A DNA stretch of 64,000 nt. Origin: Blautia sp. Lineage in GTDB: Bacteria; Bacillota; Clostridia; Lachnospirales; Lachnospiraceae. The translations under genes were made by a program, and so were the position numbers. Positions within the stretch are counted from its first letter, which is position 1. Each line of letters opens with the position of its first letter. Shown here piece by piece: positions 6,945 through 17,264 of this stretch. The stretch spans positions 37,956 to 101,955 of the forward strand of contig JAETNR010000010.1 of the NCBI GenBank assembly GCA_021772055.1, in the 5' to 3' direction. The notes under the pieces were generated by a model. It did no database searches, had not been told where the DNA came from, and saw only the letters and a program-made list of their open reading frames with translations.

Positions 6945-8801
6945 ATGGAAGCATGGAAAAAGATTCGCGTCATGCCGGGGTACCCCCTGGTACTTGGGGC
7001 AAATAAGATGGCGGATGGATATAATTTTGCTCTGGAAATCCCCAGGGAGAAACAGGCTTCTCTTTTGCTGTACTATAAGAAATCAGATGAACCTTCCATA
7101 GAGATCCCTTTTGGAAAAGAGCCTGAGGCAGGAAGTGTCAGGACTCTGTTTCTGAAGGGATTTAAGGCAAAGGATTATGAATACAATTATTCTGTTGACG
7201 GAAAGATCCTTAAGGACCCTTATGCGTACCGTATTTCCGGAAGAGAACAGTTCGGTATGCCTATGGATGGAGAACATGTCCATAAAATCCGCTGCGGATT
7301 TCTCTCAGAAAAGCCGTATGACTGGGAGGATGATTCCGCCCCGGGAATCCCCTACGAGGATATGATTTTATATAAGCTCCATGTAAGGGGCTATACGAAA
7401 CAGGCGAAGCTTTCCCCCGGAAAAAAAGGAACTTTTTGCGGGCTGATGGAGATGATTCCTTACCTGAAGGATCTGGGAGTGAATGCAGTGGAACTGATGC
7501 CTGCCTATGAATTTTTTGAGGTTCCTTCTGTGGGGGAGAACAGCGGGATGGTTTCCCAAAAAAGAAAAGAAAAACTGAATTTCTGGGGATATCTGCCTGG
7601 CTTTTACTTTGCACCGAAGCAGGCTTATTGTGCGTCCAGGGAGCCGGAGCGGGAGTTCCGGGATCTGGTAAAGGCATTTCATAAAGCAGGAATGGAATGT
7701 ATCATGGAATTTTATTTTCAAAAGGAGGCCAATCCATCTGCGGTACTTCGGGCGCTTCAGTTCTGGAAACTGTATTATCATGTGGATGGATTTCATCTTT
7801 TGGGCGAGGGCGTTCCTGCGAATCTTCTTCTAAAAGACGGAATTTTGTCAGAAACGAAGCTGATGCTGGATAATGTTCCAGCATGGGACATTCCGGAAGA
7901 GCATCTGGCTTATGGAAGATACCTTGCGGAATATAACCCCGGATTCCTTCAGGATATGAGACGCTTTTTAAAGAGTGATGAAGGAATGCTGAATGCAGTC
8001 TCCTACAGAATCAAAGAGAATTTTCATACCCATGGGGTGATTCACTATATGGCCTGTCAGGATGGATTTACTCTGGCAGATACCGTGTCCTATAATTATA
8101 AGCATAATGAGGAGAATGGGGAAAACAACCAGGATGGAAGCAGCTTTAATTATTCCTGGAACTGTGGTGTGGAAGGACCAAGCCGCAGGAGTGCGGTCAT
8201 TCGCAGCAGGGAACGGCAGATGCGCAATGCATTTCTGATGCTTCTTTTAAGCCAGGGAGTTCCCATGATCTATGGCGGGGATGAAATCGCCAATTCCCAG
8301 GGAGGAAACAATAATGCTTATTGCCAGGACAATCCGGTTGGTTGGATTGACTGGAAGGGACTGAAAAAACAGGAAAAGCTTCTTCAGTTTGTAAAGGATG
8401 CCATTGCCTTCCGCAAAGAGCATCCTGCGCTGCATCAGGGAAAAGAATTGAAGGGGGTGGACTATCTTGCCAAAGGCCTCCCGGATATTTCTTTTCATCA
8501 GGAGCGGGCATGGTATTGCAGTTATGAAAATACTTCCCGGCTTCTGGGCGTGATGTATTGCGGCGCTTATGGGAAGAAAGAGGACCATAGCCCGGATGAG
8601 GCTGTTTATATTGCCTATAATTTCCACTGGGAGAACCGGAAGATCGCACTTCCCAATCTTCCCAAAGGAACCGTCTGGAAAAAGGTGATAGATACCTATG
8701 ATGCTTCCGGCAGCTTCCACGAATCAGAGGAAAGCTATGAGAAAAATATCGAAATCATGCCCCGCACCATTGTGGTGCTTCTGGGCAGGCAGGAGGCATA
8801 G
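6945..8801 (+). CDS. GH13 / glycogen-debranching-like protein, probably catalytically inactive
   Basis: A 618-residue protein with an N-terminal starch-binding-type beta domain (to about 120), a GH13 barrel and a C-terminal beta domain; the architecture is like GlgX and pullulanase. Region I (GVNAVELMPAYEF) and the SYNYKHNEENGE and QGVPMIYGGDE segments are recognisable. However, the region II nucleophile segment, normally GFRFDL, reads DGFHLLG without the Asp. The region III acid segment (AEPWD in GlgX) reads VPAWD, and region IV CHDGF reads CQDGF. Loss of nucleophile and acid points to a non-catalytic, perhaps glycan-binding or regulatory, protein. The reading frame is intact. Confidence 0.75.
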   Translation: MEAWKKIRVMPGYPLVLGANKMADGYNFALEIPREKQASLLLYYKKSDEPSIEIPFGKEPEAGSVRTLFLKGFKAKDYEYNYSVDGKILKDPYAYRISGREQFGMPMDGEHVHKIRCGFLSEKPYDWEDDSAPGIPYEDMILYKLHVRGYTKQAKLSPGKKGTFCGLMEMIPYLKDLGVNAVELMPAYEFFEVPSVGENSGMVSQKRKEKLNFWGYLPGFYFAPKQAYCASREPEREFRDLVKAFHKAGMECIMEFYFQKEANPSAVLRALQFWKLYYHVDGFHLLGEGVPANLLLKDGILSETKLMLDNVPAWDIPEEHLAYGRYLAEYNPGFLQDMRRFLKSDEGMLNAVSYRIKENFHTHGVIHYMACQDGFTLADTVSYNYKHNEENGENNQDGSSFNYSWNCGVEGPSRRSAVIRSRERQMRNAFLMLLLSQGVPMIYGGDEIANSQGGNNNAYCQDNPVGWIDWKGLKKQEKLLQFVKDAIAFRKEHPALHQGKELKGVDYLAKGLPDISFHQERAWYCSYENTSRLLGVMYCGAYGKKEDHSPDEAVYIAYNFHWENRKIALPNLPKGTVWKKVIDTYDASGSFHESEESYEKNIEIMPRTIVVLLGRQEA

Positions 8802-8802
8802 G

Positions 8803-9339
8803 ATGAAGGCATGGCAGCATTTTAAAACCATTACCGGGCATAAATTTCTGGTCATGCAGTACTGCTTCCGGATCGGCTTATATAAGCAGGGACTTCTTCA
8901 TGACCTGTCAAAGTATTCTCCTACGGAGTTCCTGGTAGGATGCAGATATTATCAGGGAACCAGAAGCCCGAACAATGCGGAGCGGGAGAAGACCGGTGTA
9001 TCTATGTCCTGGCTTCATCACAAAGGCCGGAATCGTCATCATTTTGAATACTGGGTGGATTATTCCCTGGATGGAGAGCATGTGATCATGGGAGCCAGGA
9101 TGCCGAAAAAATATGTGGCAGAGATGGTCATGGACAGGATCAGCGCTTCCCGCATCTATCTGGGAGATGCCTATACAGACCGGGAGCCGCTGAAATATTT
9201 TATGAAAAGCAAGGAAAAGCTGTGGTTTATTCACCCCGAAACAAAACGGGATCTGGAAGCGCTTCTCAGGATCCTGGCAGATCACGGGGAGAAGAAAACA
9301 CTTCATTATATCAAACATGTTTATTTAAAAAATCTTTGA
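8803..9339 (+). CDS. DUF5662 family protein
   Basis: A 178-residue protein of the DUF5662 family, with the characteristic LLHDLSKYSPTEF and HHKGRNRHHFEYW segments. The conserved His and Asp residues (HD, HH) suggest a metal-binding hydrolase-like core, but no activity is known. The start at 8803 is chosen because AGGAGG lies seven bases upstream and the frame then begins MKAWQHFKTITGHK; a longer upstream reading would overlap the preceding gene by 100 bases. It is tightly coupled to the GH13 gene (one base after its stop). Confidence 0.82.
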   Translation: MKAWQHFKTITGHKFLVMQYCFRIGLYKQGLLHDLSKYSPTEFLVGCRYYQGTRSPNNAEREKTGVSMSWLHHKGRNRHHFEYWVDYSLDGEHVIMGARMPKKYVAEMVMDRISASRIYLGDAYTDREPLKYFMKSKEKLWFIHPETKRDLEALLRILADHGEKKTLHYIKHVYLKNL

Positions 9340-9343
9340 AACG

Positions 9344-10480
9344 ATGAACAGAAAGCGGGTGTCTATATTGAAGAAATATGATTATCTAATCGTAGGTGCC
9401 GGATTGTTTGGCGCTGTTTTTGCACATGAGGCTGTAAAGCATAACAAGACCTGTCTTGTGATCGATAAACGTGACCATATCGGCGGGAATATTTATACAG
9501 AAGAAGTGGAAGGAATCCAGGTGCATCGTTACGGTGCCCATATTTTCCATACTTCCAATAAAAAGGTCTGGGATTATGTAAATGAATTTGCGGAGTTTAA
9601 TCATTTTGTAAATTCTCCCATTGCTGTTTATAAGGAAGAACTTTACAATCTGCCGTTTAATATGAATACGTTCCATCAGCTCTGGGGCGTGCGCACTCCT
9701 GCAGAGGCGCAGGCGAAGATCCGGGAACAGATCACCAGGATGCACATTACCCATCCAAGGAATCTGGAGGAACAGGCACTTGCGCTGGTTGGACAGGATG
9801 TTTACGAAAAACTGATCGAGGGTTATACCAGAAAGCAGTGGGGAAGGGAATGCAAGGATCTGCCTTCCTTTATCATCAAGCGTCTTCCCCTTCGCTATAC
9901 TTATGATAATAACTATTTTAAAGATCCCTACCAGGGAATTCCCAAAGGCGGCTATACCCGTATTGTGAAGAAACTCCTGGAGGGCGTACAGGTGGTTTTA
10001 AACACGGATTTCTTTGCAAATCGCCAGGAATTGGAAGCAAAAGCGGATAAGGTCTTGTTTACCGGCATGATCGACGCTTATTATGACTTCTGCTACGGAG
10101 AACTGGAATACCGTTCTCTTCGTTTTGAAACAGAAATCATGGATATGGAGAATTATCAGGGAAATGCAGTGGTGAACTACACGGATTATGATGTTCCCTA
10201 CACCAGAGTGATCGAGCATAAGCATTTTGAATTCGGCACACAGCAAAAGACGGTTGTTACCAGAGAATACTCGGCAGAATGGAAACCTGGCGCAGAGCCT
10301 TATTATCCCATCAATGACCCGAAAAACGACGAGCTGTTTGCAAAATATGAACAGCGTGCCCTGAAAGAGGAGAAGGTTCTCTTTGGCGGACGGCTGGGAA
10401 TGTACCGTTATATGGATATGGATAAGGTGATCGAGGAGGCTCTTAATCTGGCGGAAACAGAACTGAGCTACGAAGCATAA
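9344..10480 (+). CDS. glf: UDP-galactopyranose mutase
   Basis: A protein of up to 378 residues that converts UDP-galactopyranose to UDP-galactofuranose for cell-surface glycans using reduced FAD. The N-terminal dinucleotide motif YLIVGAGLFGAVFA, DKRDHIGGNIYT, and the HRYGAHIFHT and YTRKQWG segments are typical of Glf. Start is uncertain: ATG 9344 has a weak ribosome binding site, while TTG 9368 would give the classic MKKYDYLIVGAG start. It lies in a run with DUF5662 and a hypothetical; no glycosyltransferases are adjacent. Confidence 0.94.
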   Translation: MNRKRVSILKKYDYLIVGAGLFGAVFAHEAVKHNKTCLVIDKRDHIGGNIYTEEVEGIQVHRYGAHIFHTSNKKVWDYVNEFAEFNHFVNSPIAVYKEELYNLPFNMNTFHQLWGVRTPAEAQAKIREQITRMHITHPRNLEEQALALVGQDVYEKLIEGYTRKQWGRECKDLPSFIIKRLPLRYTYDNNYFKDPYQGIPKGGYTRIVKKLLEGVQVVLNTDFFANRQELEAKADKVLFTGMIDAYYDFCYGELEYRSLRFETEIMDMENYQGNAVVNYTDYDVPYTRVIEHKHFEFGTQQKTVVTREYSAEWKPGAEPYYPINDPKNDELFAKYEQRALKEEKVLFGGRLGMYRYMDMDKVIEEALNLAETELSYEA

Positions 10481-10506
10481 AAGGAATGCTGGAAGGAGAA
10501 AATAAG

Positions 10507-11088
10507 ATGGATACACCGATCATTGCGGCTTACTATCGTGAGAGCGATCCGCTGAAAAGAAAGAAGCTTTTGGAAAAGGCTGTGGCTTCCGGAGAGGATA
10601 CGGAGGAAAATGCCGTCCGAAGAGAAATCTGGGAGACCAGATACGGGAATGGAACGGACGGGGGCAAAACGGAGCGGGCGGATAACTTTATGGCGCTGTG
10701 GATGACCCTGGAATTTCATCGTGATGCAGACAAAAAGTGGTTTGCCATTAAGCGGGCCAGAAAAGAAATCATGAAGCATCTGGAACTGCTTAAATTCCAG
10801 GAACTGTCCGGCAGAAGCGAAATGCACAGAGAACTGCTTTACAGGGAATGCGTCCATCTGGTGACGGTCTACATGGAACTTTGTGAAAAGGACAAATCCT
10901 ATAATAATCTGCTCTGCGGCCTGGTCAGCATGAGCAAAGAGCGCTCCAGAGAAAAACTTCAGGAGGATCTCTTAAGTACTGCAGTACGGCTTCCTGCCGC
11001 CCTTCAGCTGGAAAAAGAACTGGAGCTTTTGACAAAGGCGGCAAAAGAGGTATATGACCGGAATTTTGCTTTGGAAGAAGAACCGTAA
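10507..11088 (+). CDS. Hypothetical helical protein (DUF6553-like)
   Basis: A 193-residue soluble, strongly charged, mostly helical protein. I recognise it only as a Clostridia-specific hypothetical resembling DUF6553; no catalytic motif is visible. Start 10507 (MDTPIIAAYY) is preferred over ATG 10486 because GGAAGGAG lies eight bases upstream of it. It sits between glf and the M16 peptidase on the same strand, with about 25 and 40 bases of spacing, so it may share their transcript. Confidence 0.7.
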   Translation: MDTPIIAAYYRESDPLKRKKLLEKAVASGEDTEENAVRREIWETRYGNGTDGGKTERADNFMALWMTLEFHRDADKKWFAIKRARKEIMKHLELLKFQELSGRSEMHRELLYRECVHLVTVYMELCEKDKSYNNLLCGLVSMSKERSREKLQEDLLSTAVRLPAALQLEKELELLTKAAKEVYDRNFALEEEP

Positions 11089-11129
11089 TGAAGTGAAGCG
11101 TTACCATAAATCATCAATTGGAGGAAAGA

Positions 11130-14054
11130 ATGAGAATAGAAGCATTGACTGCATACGAAATAATCAGACAGGAAGATTTGACAGACATTCATTCCGTTGG
11201 CTGGCTTTTGCGTCATAAAAAAACAGGGGCCAGAGTGATGGCAATCGAGAATGAGGATGAGAATAAGGTTTTCAATATTGCTTTCCGCACACCGCCCAAA
11301 AACAGCACCGGTGTGGCACATATTCTGGAACACAGCGTACTGTGCGGCTCCCGGAAATTTCCGCTGAAGGATCCTTTTGTGGAATTGGTAAAAGGATCCC
11401 TGAATACGTTTTTGAATGCAATGACTTATCCGGACAAAACATGCTATCCTGTGGCCAGCTGCAATGACCAGGATTTCCAGAACTTGATGCATGTTTATCT
11501 GGATGCTGTTTTTTATCCCAATATTTATCAAAGGGAGGAAATTTTCCGTCAGGAGGGCTGGAGCTATCACCTGGAAAAACCGGAAGGGCCTCTGACGTAT
11601 AATGGGGTTGTTTACAATGAAATGAAAGGAGCGTTTTCTTCCCCGGATGAAGTTCTGGAAAGAGAAATCATGAATTCCCTGTTCCCGGATACTTCTTATG
11701 GATGTGAGTCAGGAGGAAATCCGGAGAATATTCCGGAGCTTTCTTATGAGGAATTCCTGGATTTTCACAGGAGATATTATCATCCCTCCAACAGTTATAT
11801 TTATCTATACGGAAATATGGATATGGCGGAAAAACTGGAATTTATTGACAGGGAATATCTTTCTGCATTTGAATCCCTCACTGTGGATTCCGGGATAAAG
11901 GAACAGAAAGCCTTTGACTCCGTAAGGAATCTGACTATGGAGTATCCTATTTCTGAAAATGAAAGCCTGAAGGACAATACCTATCTTTCTTACAGCCGGG
12001 TTGTGGGAAATTCCCTGGATATGGTGCTTTGTACTGCTTTTGAAGTACTGGACTATGCCCTTTTAAGTGCGCCGGGAGCACCTCTTAAGAAAGCACTTCT
12101 GGAGGCAGGAATCGGGAAGGATATTTATGGCTCCTATGATGACGGAATCCGTCAGCCATATTTTACTGTCATTGCCAAAGGCTCCAATATAGATAAAAAA
12201 GACGAATTTGCTGCAATTATTCAGAAAGTTTTAAAAGAGATTGTAAAGCATGGCATTGATAAGAAAGCGGTGGAAGCAGGAATCAATTATTTTGAGTTCC
12301 GGTACAGAGAGGCAGATTTTTCTTCTTACCCCAAGGGACTGATGTACAGCCTGGATATCTTAGGAAACTGGCTGTATGATGATAAAAAGCCTTTTGCCAG
12401 TGTGCAGCTTCTGGATGTATTTGCATATCTGAAAAAAGCAGTGGACGAAGGGTATTTTGAAAAGATGATCGAAAAATATCTTCTTGAGAATCCCCATGGC
12501 TCCGTCCTGGCCCTGGTTCCGGTAAAAGGCCTTGCATCCCGGAGAGAAAAGAAAATGGAAGAGAAACTGGAGGCGTATCGGAGCAGCTTATCAGAAGAAG
12601 AGCTTGCACTTCTGGTAAAGAAGACGAAAGCCCTGACAGAATATCAGGAAGAGGAAGAGACACCGGAAGCTCTTGCGTGTATTCCCATGCTGAGACGGGA
12701 GGATATCAGGAGAGAAGCCTTTGGATTTCGCAATCAGGAGATGGATGCGGAGGGCAGTTTGTTCCTTTATCATGAGGCATGCACCAATGGAATCGGGTAT
12801 GTGGATCTGCTGTTTGACCTGAAGCATTTAAGTCCTGAAAAAGTGCCGTACCTTGGGCTTTTAAAATCAGTCCTGGGCTATGTGGATACGGAGCATTTCA
12901 CCTATGGCGGGCTGTTTAATGAAATTAATGCAGGTACCGGAGGCATTCACTGCGGTGTGGAGGTTTATGAGCAGGCAGGTTCTACAGAGGACTTCCGGGC
13001 GATGTTTGCCGTCCGGGGAAAAGCCCTTTATACAAAGCTGGACTTCCTGTTTGACATGGTAAGGGAAATCCTCCTTACTTCCGGGACCGGGGATACGAAA
13101 CGCCTTTATGAGATCATTGCTGAGGTAAAATCCAGAGCACAGTCCGGCCTGGTAAGCAGCGGCCATTCCACAGCGGTACTCCGGGGCGCTTCCTACGGCT
13201 CTCCTATGGCTGCTTTTCAGGATGACATGGCAGGAATCGGTTATTACCAGTTTATTGAAAAACTGGAGAAGGAATTTGAAAGCCGCAAGGAAGAAGTGGC
13301 GGCGGAACTGCATCAGATGATGCTCGAAATCCTCCGTCCGGAAAACCTGATTATCAGCTACACAGGAGAGAGAGAGTCTGTGGAGCAGATGAAGGCACTG
13401 GCCATTTCCCTCAAGGGACAGCTTCATACAGAAGCTTATGAAGCCTCCGATGAAAAAATGCATTGTGAAAAGAAGAATGAGGGCTTTATGACCTCCGGAC
13501 AGGTGCAGTATGTAGCGCAGACAGGAAACTTCCGCAAAAAGGGCCTGGAATATACGGGAGCTCTGGATATCCTGAAGGTAGCCTTAAGCTATGATTATCT
13601 GTGGATGAACCTCCGCGTAAAAGGCGGCGCATACGGCTGTATGAGCGGTTTCAGAAGAAATGGGGAGAGCTTTTTCGTATCTTACCGGGATCCCAATTTA
13701 AGGAATACTTTGAAAGTATACCAGGGTGTGCCGGAATATATCCGGAATTTCCGGGCAGATGAGCGTGAAATGACGAAGTATATCATTGGAACCATCAGCG
13801 GCAAGGATGTACCGAAAACACCCCAGATGCAGGGGAATCTTTCCAAGACTGCCTATTTCTGCGGGGTTACCCAGGAGATGGTGCAGAAGGAGCGGGATCA
13901 GATCCTGGATGCTACGGTTGAGGACATGCGTGCCCTGGCTCCGCTGGTGGAAGCTGTTCTTTCTGATGAGTCTATATGCACAGTGGGAAGCGAAAAGACG
14001 ATCAGGGAGGAGCAGGATCTGTTCCGGGAAATCAAACCTTTGATTACCTGCTGA
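11130..14054 (+). CDS. M16C (PreP-like) insulinase-family zinc metalloprotease
   Basis: A 974-residue protein, the length of presequence-protease-type M16C enzymes that digest peptides inside a closing chamber. The inverted zinc motif HxxEH is HILEH at residues 64-68, followed by the more distal NEMKGAFSS glutamate region near 175. The C-terminal half repeats the M16 fold and carries KGGAYGCMSGF, the conserved R/Y-type substrate site region. No signal peptide, so it is probably cytoplasmic. Start 11130 follows GGAGG. era comes 35 bases later. Confidence 0.93.
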   Translation: MRIEALTAYEIIRQEDLTDIHSVGWLLRHKKTGARVMAIENEDENKVFNIAFRTPPKNSTGVAHILEHSVLCGSRKFPLKDPFVELVKGSLNTFLNAMTYPDKTCYPVASCNDQDFQNLMHVYLDAVFYPNIYQREEIFRQEGWSYHLEKPEGPLTYNGVVYNEMKGAFSSPDEVLEREIMNSLFPDTSYGCESGGNPENIPELSYEEFLDFHRRYYHPSNSYIYLYGNMDMAEKLEFIDREYLSAFESLTVDSGIKEQKAFDSVRNLTMEYPISENESLKDNTYLSYSRVVGNSLDMVLCTAFEVLDYALLSAPGAPLKKALLEAGIGKDIYGSYDDGIRQPYFTVIAKGSNIDKKDEFAAIIQKVLKEIVKHGIDKKAVEAGINYFEFRYREADFSSYPKGLMYSLDILGNWLYDDKKPFASVQLLDVFAYLKKAVDEGYFEKMIEKYLLENPHGSVLALVPVKGLASRREKKMEEKLEAYRSSLSEEELALLVKKTKALTEYQEEEETPEALACIPMLRREDIRREAFGFRNQEMDAEGSLFLYHEACTNGIGYVDLLFDLKHLSPEKVPYLGLLKSVLGYVDTEHFTYGGLFNEINAGTGGIHCGVEVYEQAGSTEDFRAMFAVRGKALYTKLDFLFDMVREILLTSGTGDTKRLYEIIAEVKSRAQSGLVSSGHSTAVLRGASYGSPMAAFQDDMAGIGYYQFIEKLEKEFESRKEEVAAELHQMMLEILRPENLIISYTGERESVEQMKALAISLKGQLHTEAYEASDEKMHCEKKNEGFMTSGQVQYVAQTGNFRKKGLEYTGALDILKVALSYDYLWMNLRVKGGAYGCMSGFRRNGESFFVSYRDPNLRNTLKVYQGVPEYIRNFRADEREMTKYIIGTISGKDVPKTPQMQGNLSKTAYFCGVTQEMVQKERDQILDATVEDMRALAPLVEAVLSDESICTVGSEKTIREEQDLFREIKPLITC

Positions 14055-14088
14055 GCAAAAAGGGGAAAAAGTTTTGGGAGAGGATAGA

Positions 14089-14997
14089 ATGAACGAAAAT
14101 TTTAAATCAGGTTTCGCAGCGATCATCGGACGTCCCAATGTGGGAAAGTCCACACTGATGAATTATCTGATCGGCCAGAAGATTGCCATCACATCCAAAA
14201 AGCCTCAGACTACCAGAAACCGTATTCAGACTGTCTATACCTGTGAAGAGGGACAGATCGTGTTTCTGGACACCCCCGGGATCCATAAGGCAAAGAATAA
14301 GCTAGGGGAATATATGGTTGAGGTGGCAGAGCGTACCTTAAAGGAAGTGGATGTCATCCTCTGGCTTGTGGAGCCCACCACCTTTATAGGTGCAGGGGAA
14401 AAGCATATTGCAGAGCAGCTTGAAGGCATTCAGGTTCCGGTGATCCTTGTAATCAACAAAGTGGATACGGTAGAAAAAGAGGAAATTTTAAAAGCTATTG
14501 ATACTTACCGGAAACTATATGATTTTGATGAGATCATTCCGGTTTCCGCACTGCGGGGCATGAATACGGAAGATATCATCCCCAGTATTTTAAAATACCT
14601 GCCCTACGGCCCCATGTTTTATGACGAGGATACTGTGACAGACCAGCCCGAGAGACAGATCGCTGCAGAGATCATCCGGGAAAAAGCCCTCCATGCCCTG
14701 GATGCGGAAATTCCTCACGGAATTGCCATCGCGATCGACAAGATGAAACGCCGCCCCGGCGGCAGGCCCATGGTGGATATTGAGGCGACGATCATCTGTG
14801 AGCGGGAATCCCATAAGGGAATCATTATCGGCAAGCAGGGTGCCATGATGAAAAAGATCGGCAGCAACGCCAGGTATGAACTGGAGCGGATGCTGGAATC
14901 CGGCGTGAATCTGAAGCTTTGGGTAAAGGTGAAAAAGGACTGGCGGGACAGCGATTTTATGATAAAAAACTTCGGTTATGACAAAAAGGAAATTTAA
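14089..14997 (+). CDS. era: GTPase Era
   Basis: A 302-residue GTPase that binds 16S rRNA during 30S maturation. The G1 motif GRPNVGKST is near residue 14, G3 DTPG near 61, and G4 NKVD near 124. A C-terminal KH domain includes the GIIIGKQGAMMKKIG loop. Start at ATG 14089 (MNENFKSGFAAII) rather than the upstream TTG because GGGAGAGG is correctly spaced. recO follows after three bases, the usual era-recO order. Confidence 0.97.
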   Translation: MNENFKSGFAAIIGRPNVGKSTLMNYLIGQKIAITSKKPQTTRNRIQTVYTCEEGQIVFLDTPGIHKAKNKLGEYMVEVAERTLKEVDVILWLVEPTTFIGAGEKHIAEQLEGIQVPVILVINKVDTVEKEEILKAIDTYRKLYDFDEIIPVSALRGMNTEDIIPSILKYLPYGPMFYDEDTVTDQPERQIAAEIIREKALHALDAEIPHGIAIAIDKMKRRPGGRPMVDIEATIICERESHKGIIIGKQGAMMKKIGSNARYELERMLESGVNLKLWVKVKKDWRDSDFMIKNFGYDKKEI

Positions 14998-15000
14998 TCC

Positions 15001-15756
15001 ATGAATGACCTGATTACAGTACAGGGAGTGGTGCTTTCTGCAATGCCTGTAGGGGAATATGATAAGAGAATCGTGCTCCTGACAAGGGAACTGGGGAAAA
15101 TTTCCGCCTTTGCCAGAGGATCCAGGCGGCTGAACAGCCCGTTTATGGCGGCTGCCAATCCGTTTGTTTTCGGAACCTTTACTCTCTATGAGGGAAGGAA
15201 CAGCTATAATCTGAACCAGGTGTCTGTGACCCATCATTTTGTGGAGCTTGCGGGAATGCAGCCGGGGATCTATTATGGTTATTATTTTCTGGAACTGGCG
15301 GACTACTTTGGAAGAGAAGGAACGGATGAGCGGGAGATGATGAATCTTCTGTATGTGACGGTAAAGGCTCTCTTGAATCCGAAGATCAATGACAGGCTGG
15401 TGCGGTGCGTTTATGAGCTTCGGACTATGGCAGAGCAGGGGCTTTGCCCCCAGGTCTTTGCGTGTGCGGCCTGCGGCCGTGAGCCGGAAGAGGGGGAAAC
15501 GGTGTTTTTTTCCCAGAAGGAGCATGGAATCCTTTGCGGCACCTGTGCAATGGGGGAGCGTGAGGCGGTCAGAATCTCCGATGCGGCGCTTTTGGCCATG
15601 CGTTTTATTGTGCAGGCGCCTATGGGAAAGCTGTATACCTTTGCGCTGAAGGAAGAGGTGCTCAGGGAACTGGAGTTCCTTGTGGGACGTTACATAGCTC
15701 TGAATACTGACAGGCGTTTCAAAAGCTTAGATATTCTGGAAGTGATGGTAAAGTAG
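15001..15756 (+). CDS. recO: DNA repair protein RecO
   Basis: A 251-residue protein that, with RecR and RecF, loads RecA on SSB-coated DNA. The N-terminal OB-fold begins VQGVVLSAMPVGEYDKRIVLLT. The central helical region follows, and a zinc finger is visible as CAACGRE with CGTC about 25 residues later. The C-terminal DRRFKSLDIL is typical. It starts three bases after era, so the two are translationally close. Confidence 0.95.
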   Translation: MNDLITVQGVVLSAMPVGEYDKRIVLLTRELGKISAFARGSRRLNSPFMAAANPFVFGTFTLYEGRNSYNLNQVSVTHHFVELAGMQPGIYYGYYFLELADYFGREGTDEREMMNLLYVTVKALLNPKINDRLVRCVYELRTMAEQGLCPQVFACAACGREPEEGETVFFSQKEHGILCGTCAMGEREAVRISDAALLAMRFIVQAPMGKLYTFALKEEVLRELEFLVGRYIALNTDRRFKSLDILEVMVK

Positions 15757-15759
15757 GAG

Positions 15760-15787
15760 TTGAAAAAAACTGAATTGATGTTATAAT
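15760..15787 (+). promoter_or_regulatory. Promoter of glyS
   Basis: TTGAAA at 15760-15765 and TATAAT at 15782-15787 with a 16-base spacer, beginning just after recO. A second TATAAT with extended TG lies at 15819-15824 but has no -35. No T-box leader fits in the short space before glyS. Confidence 0.6.
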
Positions 15788-15847
15788 GAGGATAATCGTG
15801 ATTGTTGTAAATATTTGGTATAATAGAAGAAGATGAGGAGAATTATT

Positions 15848-17242
15848 ATGGAAAAAACAATGGAAAAAATCGTAGCTCTTGCAAAAGCCAGAGGTTTTGT
15901 CTATCCGGGCTCTGAAATTTATGGCGGACTTGCCAATACCTGGGATTACGGCAACCTTGGCGTGGAGCTGAAGAATAATGTAAAACGAGCATGGTGGCAG
16001 AAATTTATCCAGGAATCCCCTTATAATGTAGGTGTGGACTGTGCTATTTTGATGAATCCCCAGACATGGGTTGCTTCCGGACATCTCGGAGGATTTTCCG
16101 ACCCTCTGATGGACTGTAAAGAATGCCATGAGCGTTTCCGTGCAGATAAACTGATCGAGGATTTCTGTGAAGAACACGGGATCGAACTGGAGGGCAGTGT
16201 GGATGCCTGGTCTCAGGAGAAAATGATGTCCTTCATCAAAGAACATGAGATTCCCTGCCCTACCTGCGGAAAACACAACTTTACGGATATCCGCCAGTTT
16301 AACCTGATGTTCAAGACCTTCCAGGGTGTTACGGAGGATGCGAAGAATACGGTATATCTGCGTCCTGAAACAGCACAGGGTATTTTCGTCAACTTTAAGA
16401 ATGTACAGAGAACCTCCCGCAAGAAGATTCCCTTTGGTATCGGCCAGATCGGAAAATCTTTCCGTAACGAGATCACACCCGGCAACTTTACATTCCGTAC
16501 CCGAGAATTTGAGCAGATGGAGTTGGAATTCTTCTGTGAGCCGGATACAGACCTGGAATGGTTTGCATACTGGAAGAAATTCTGCCTTGACTGGCTGAGT
16601 TCCCTTGGTCTTAAAGAAGACGAAGTACGTTATCGTGACCATGAAAAAGAAGAATTAAGCTTTTACAGCAAGGCTACTACGGACGTGGAATTCCTGTTCC
16701 CATTCGGATGGGGCGAGCTGTGGGGGATTGCTGACAGAACCGATTATGACCTGACCCAGCATCAGAATGTATCCGGCCAGGATATGAGCTATTTTGATGA
16801 TGAGAAGAAAGAAAAATATGTTCCTTACGTCATCGAGCCGTCTCTGGGTGCAGACCGCATGGTGCTGGCATTCCTTTGCAGTGCTTATGATGAAGAAGTT
16901 CTGGATGCGGAGAAGAATGACGTTCGTACAGTTCTTCACTTCCATCCCGTACTTGCTCCGGTGAAGATCGGCGTGCTTCCTCTTTCCAAGAAGTTGAATG
17001 AGGGTGCTGAAAAAATTTACCAGCAGCTTTCTAAGAAATATAACTGCGAATATGATGACAGAGGAAACATTGGCAAGCGTTACAGAAGACAGGATGAGAT
17101 CGGCACTCCGTTCTGTATTACCTATGACTTTGAATCTGAGAATGACGGTGCTGTTACAGTACGTGACCGTGATACCATGGAGCAGGTTCGTGTGAAAATC
17201 GACGAGTTGGATGCATATTTTGTAGATAAGTTTACATTTTAA
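15848..17242 (+). CDS. glyS: Glycyl-tRNA synthetase, single-chain dimeric type
   Basis: A 464-residue class II synthetase that charges tRNA-Gly. It is the one-chain form, not the GlyQ/GlyS pair. Signatures include [13 protein letters not shown] at the N-terminus, a CKECHERF and CPTCGKHNF pair that likely bind zinc, the class II motif 2 region [22 protein letters not shown] (partly shown), and the motif 3 segment EPSLGADRM, followed by an anticodon-binding domain. Start 15848 has GAGGAG seven bases upstream. Confidence 0.97.
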   Translation: MEKTMEKIVALAKARGFVYPGSEIYGGLANTWDYGNLGVELKNNVKRAWWQKFIQESPYNVGVDCAILMNPQTWVASGHLGGFSDPLMDCKECHERFRADKLIEDFCEEHGIELEGSVDAWSQEKMMSFIKEHEIPCPTCGKHNFTDIRQFNLMFKTFQGVTEDAKNTVYLRPETAQGIFVNFKNVQRTSRKKIPFGIGQIGKSFRNEITPGNFTFRTREFEQMELEFFCEPDTDLEWFAYWKKFCLDWLSSLGLKEDEVRYRDHEKEELSFYSKATTDVEFLFPFGWGELWGIADRTDYDLTQHQNVSGQDMSYFDDEKKEKYVPYVIEPSLGADRMVLAFLCSAYDEEVLDAEKNDVRTVLHFHPVLAPVKIGVLPLSKKLNEGAEKIYQQLSKKYNCEYDDRGNIGKRYRRQDEIGTPFCITYDFESENDGAVTVRDRDTMEQVRVKIDELDAYFVDKFTF

Positions 17243-17264
17243 GATATGCATATGAAATAAGAAG

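Noticed and set aside
8698..8802. Longer N-terminus for the DUF5662 gene
   Set aside because: It would overlap the GH13 gene by about 100 bases and ignore the AGGAGG just before 8803.
15757..15847. T-box riboswitch ahead of glyS
   Set aside because: Only about 60 bases lie between promoter and start, with no room for a specifier stem and antiterminator.
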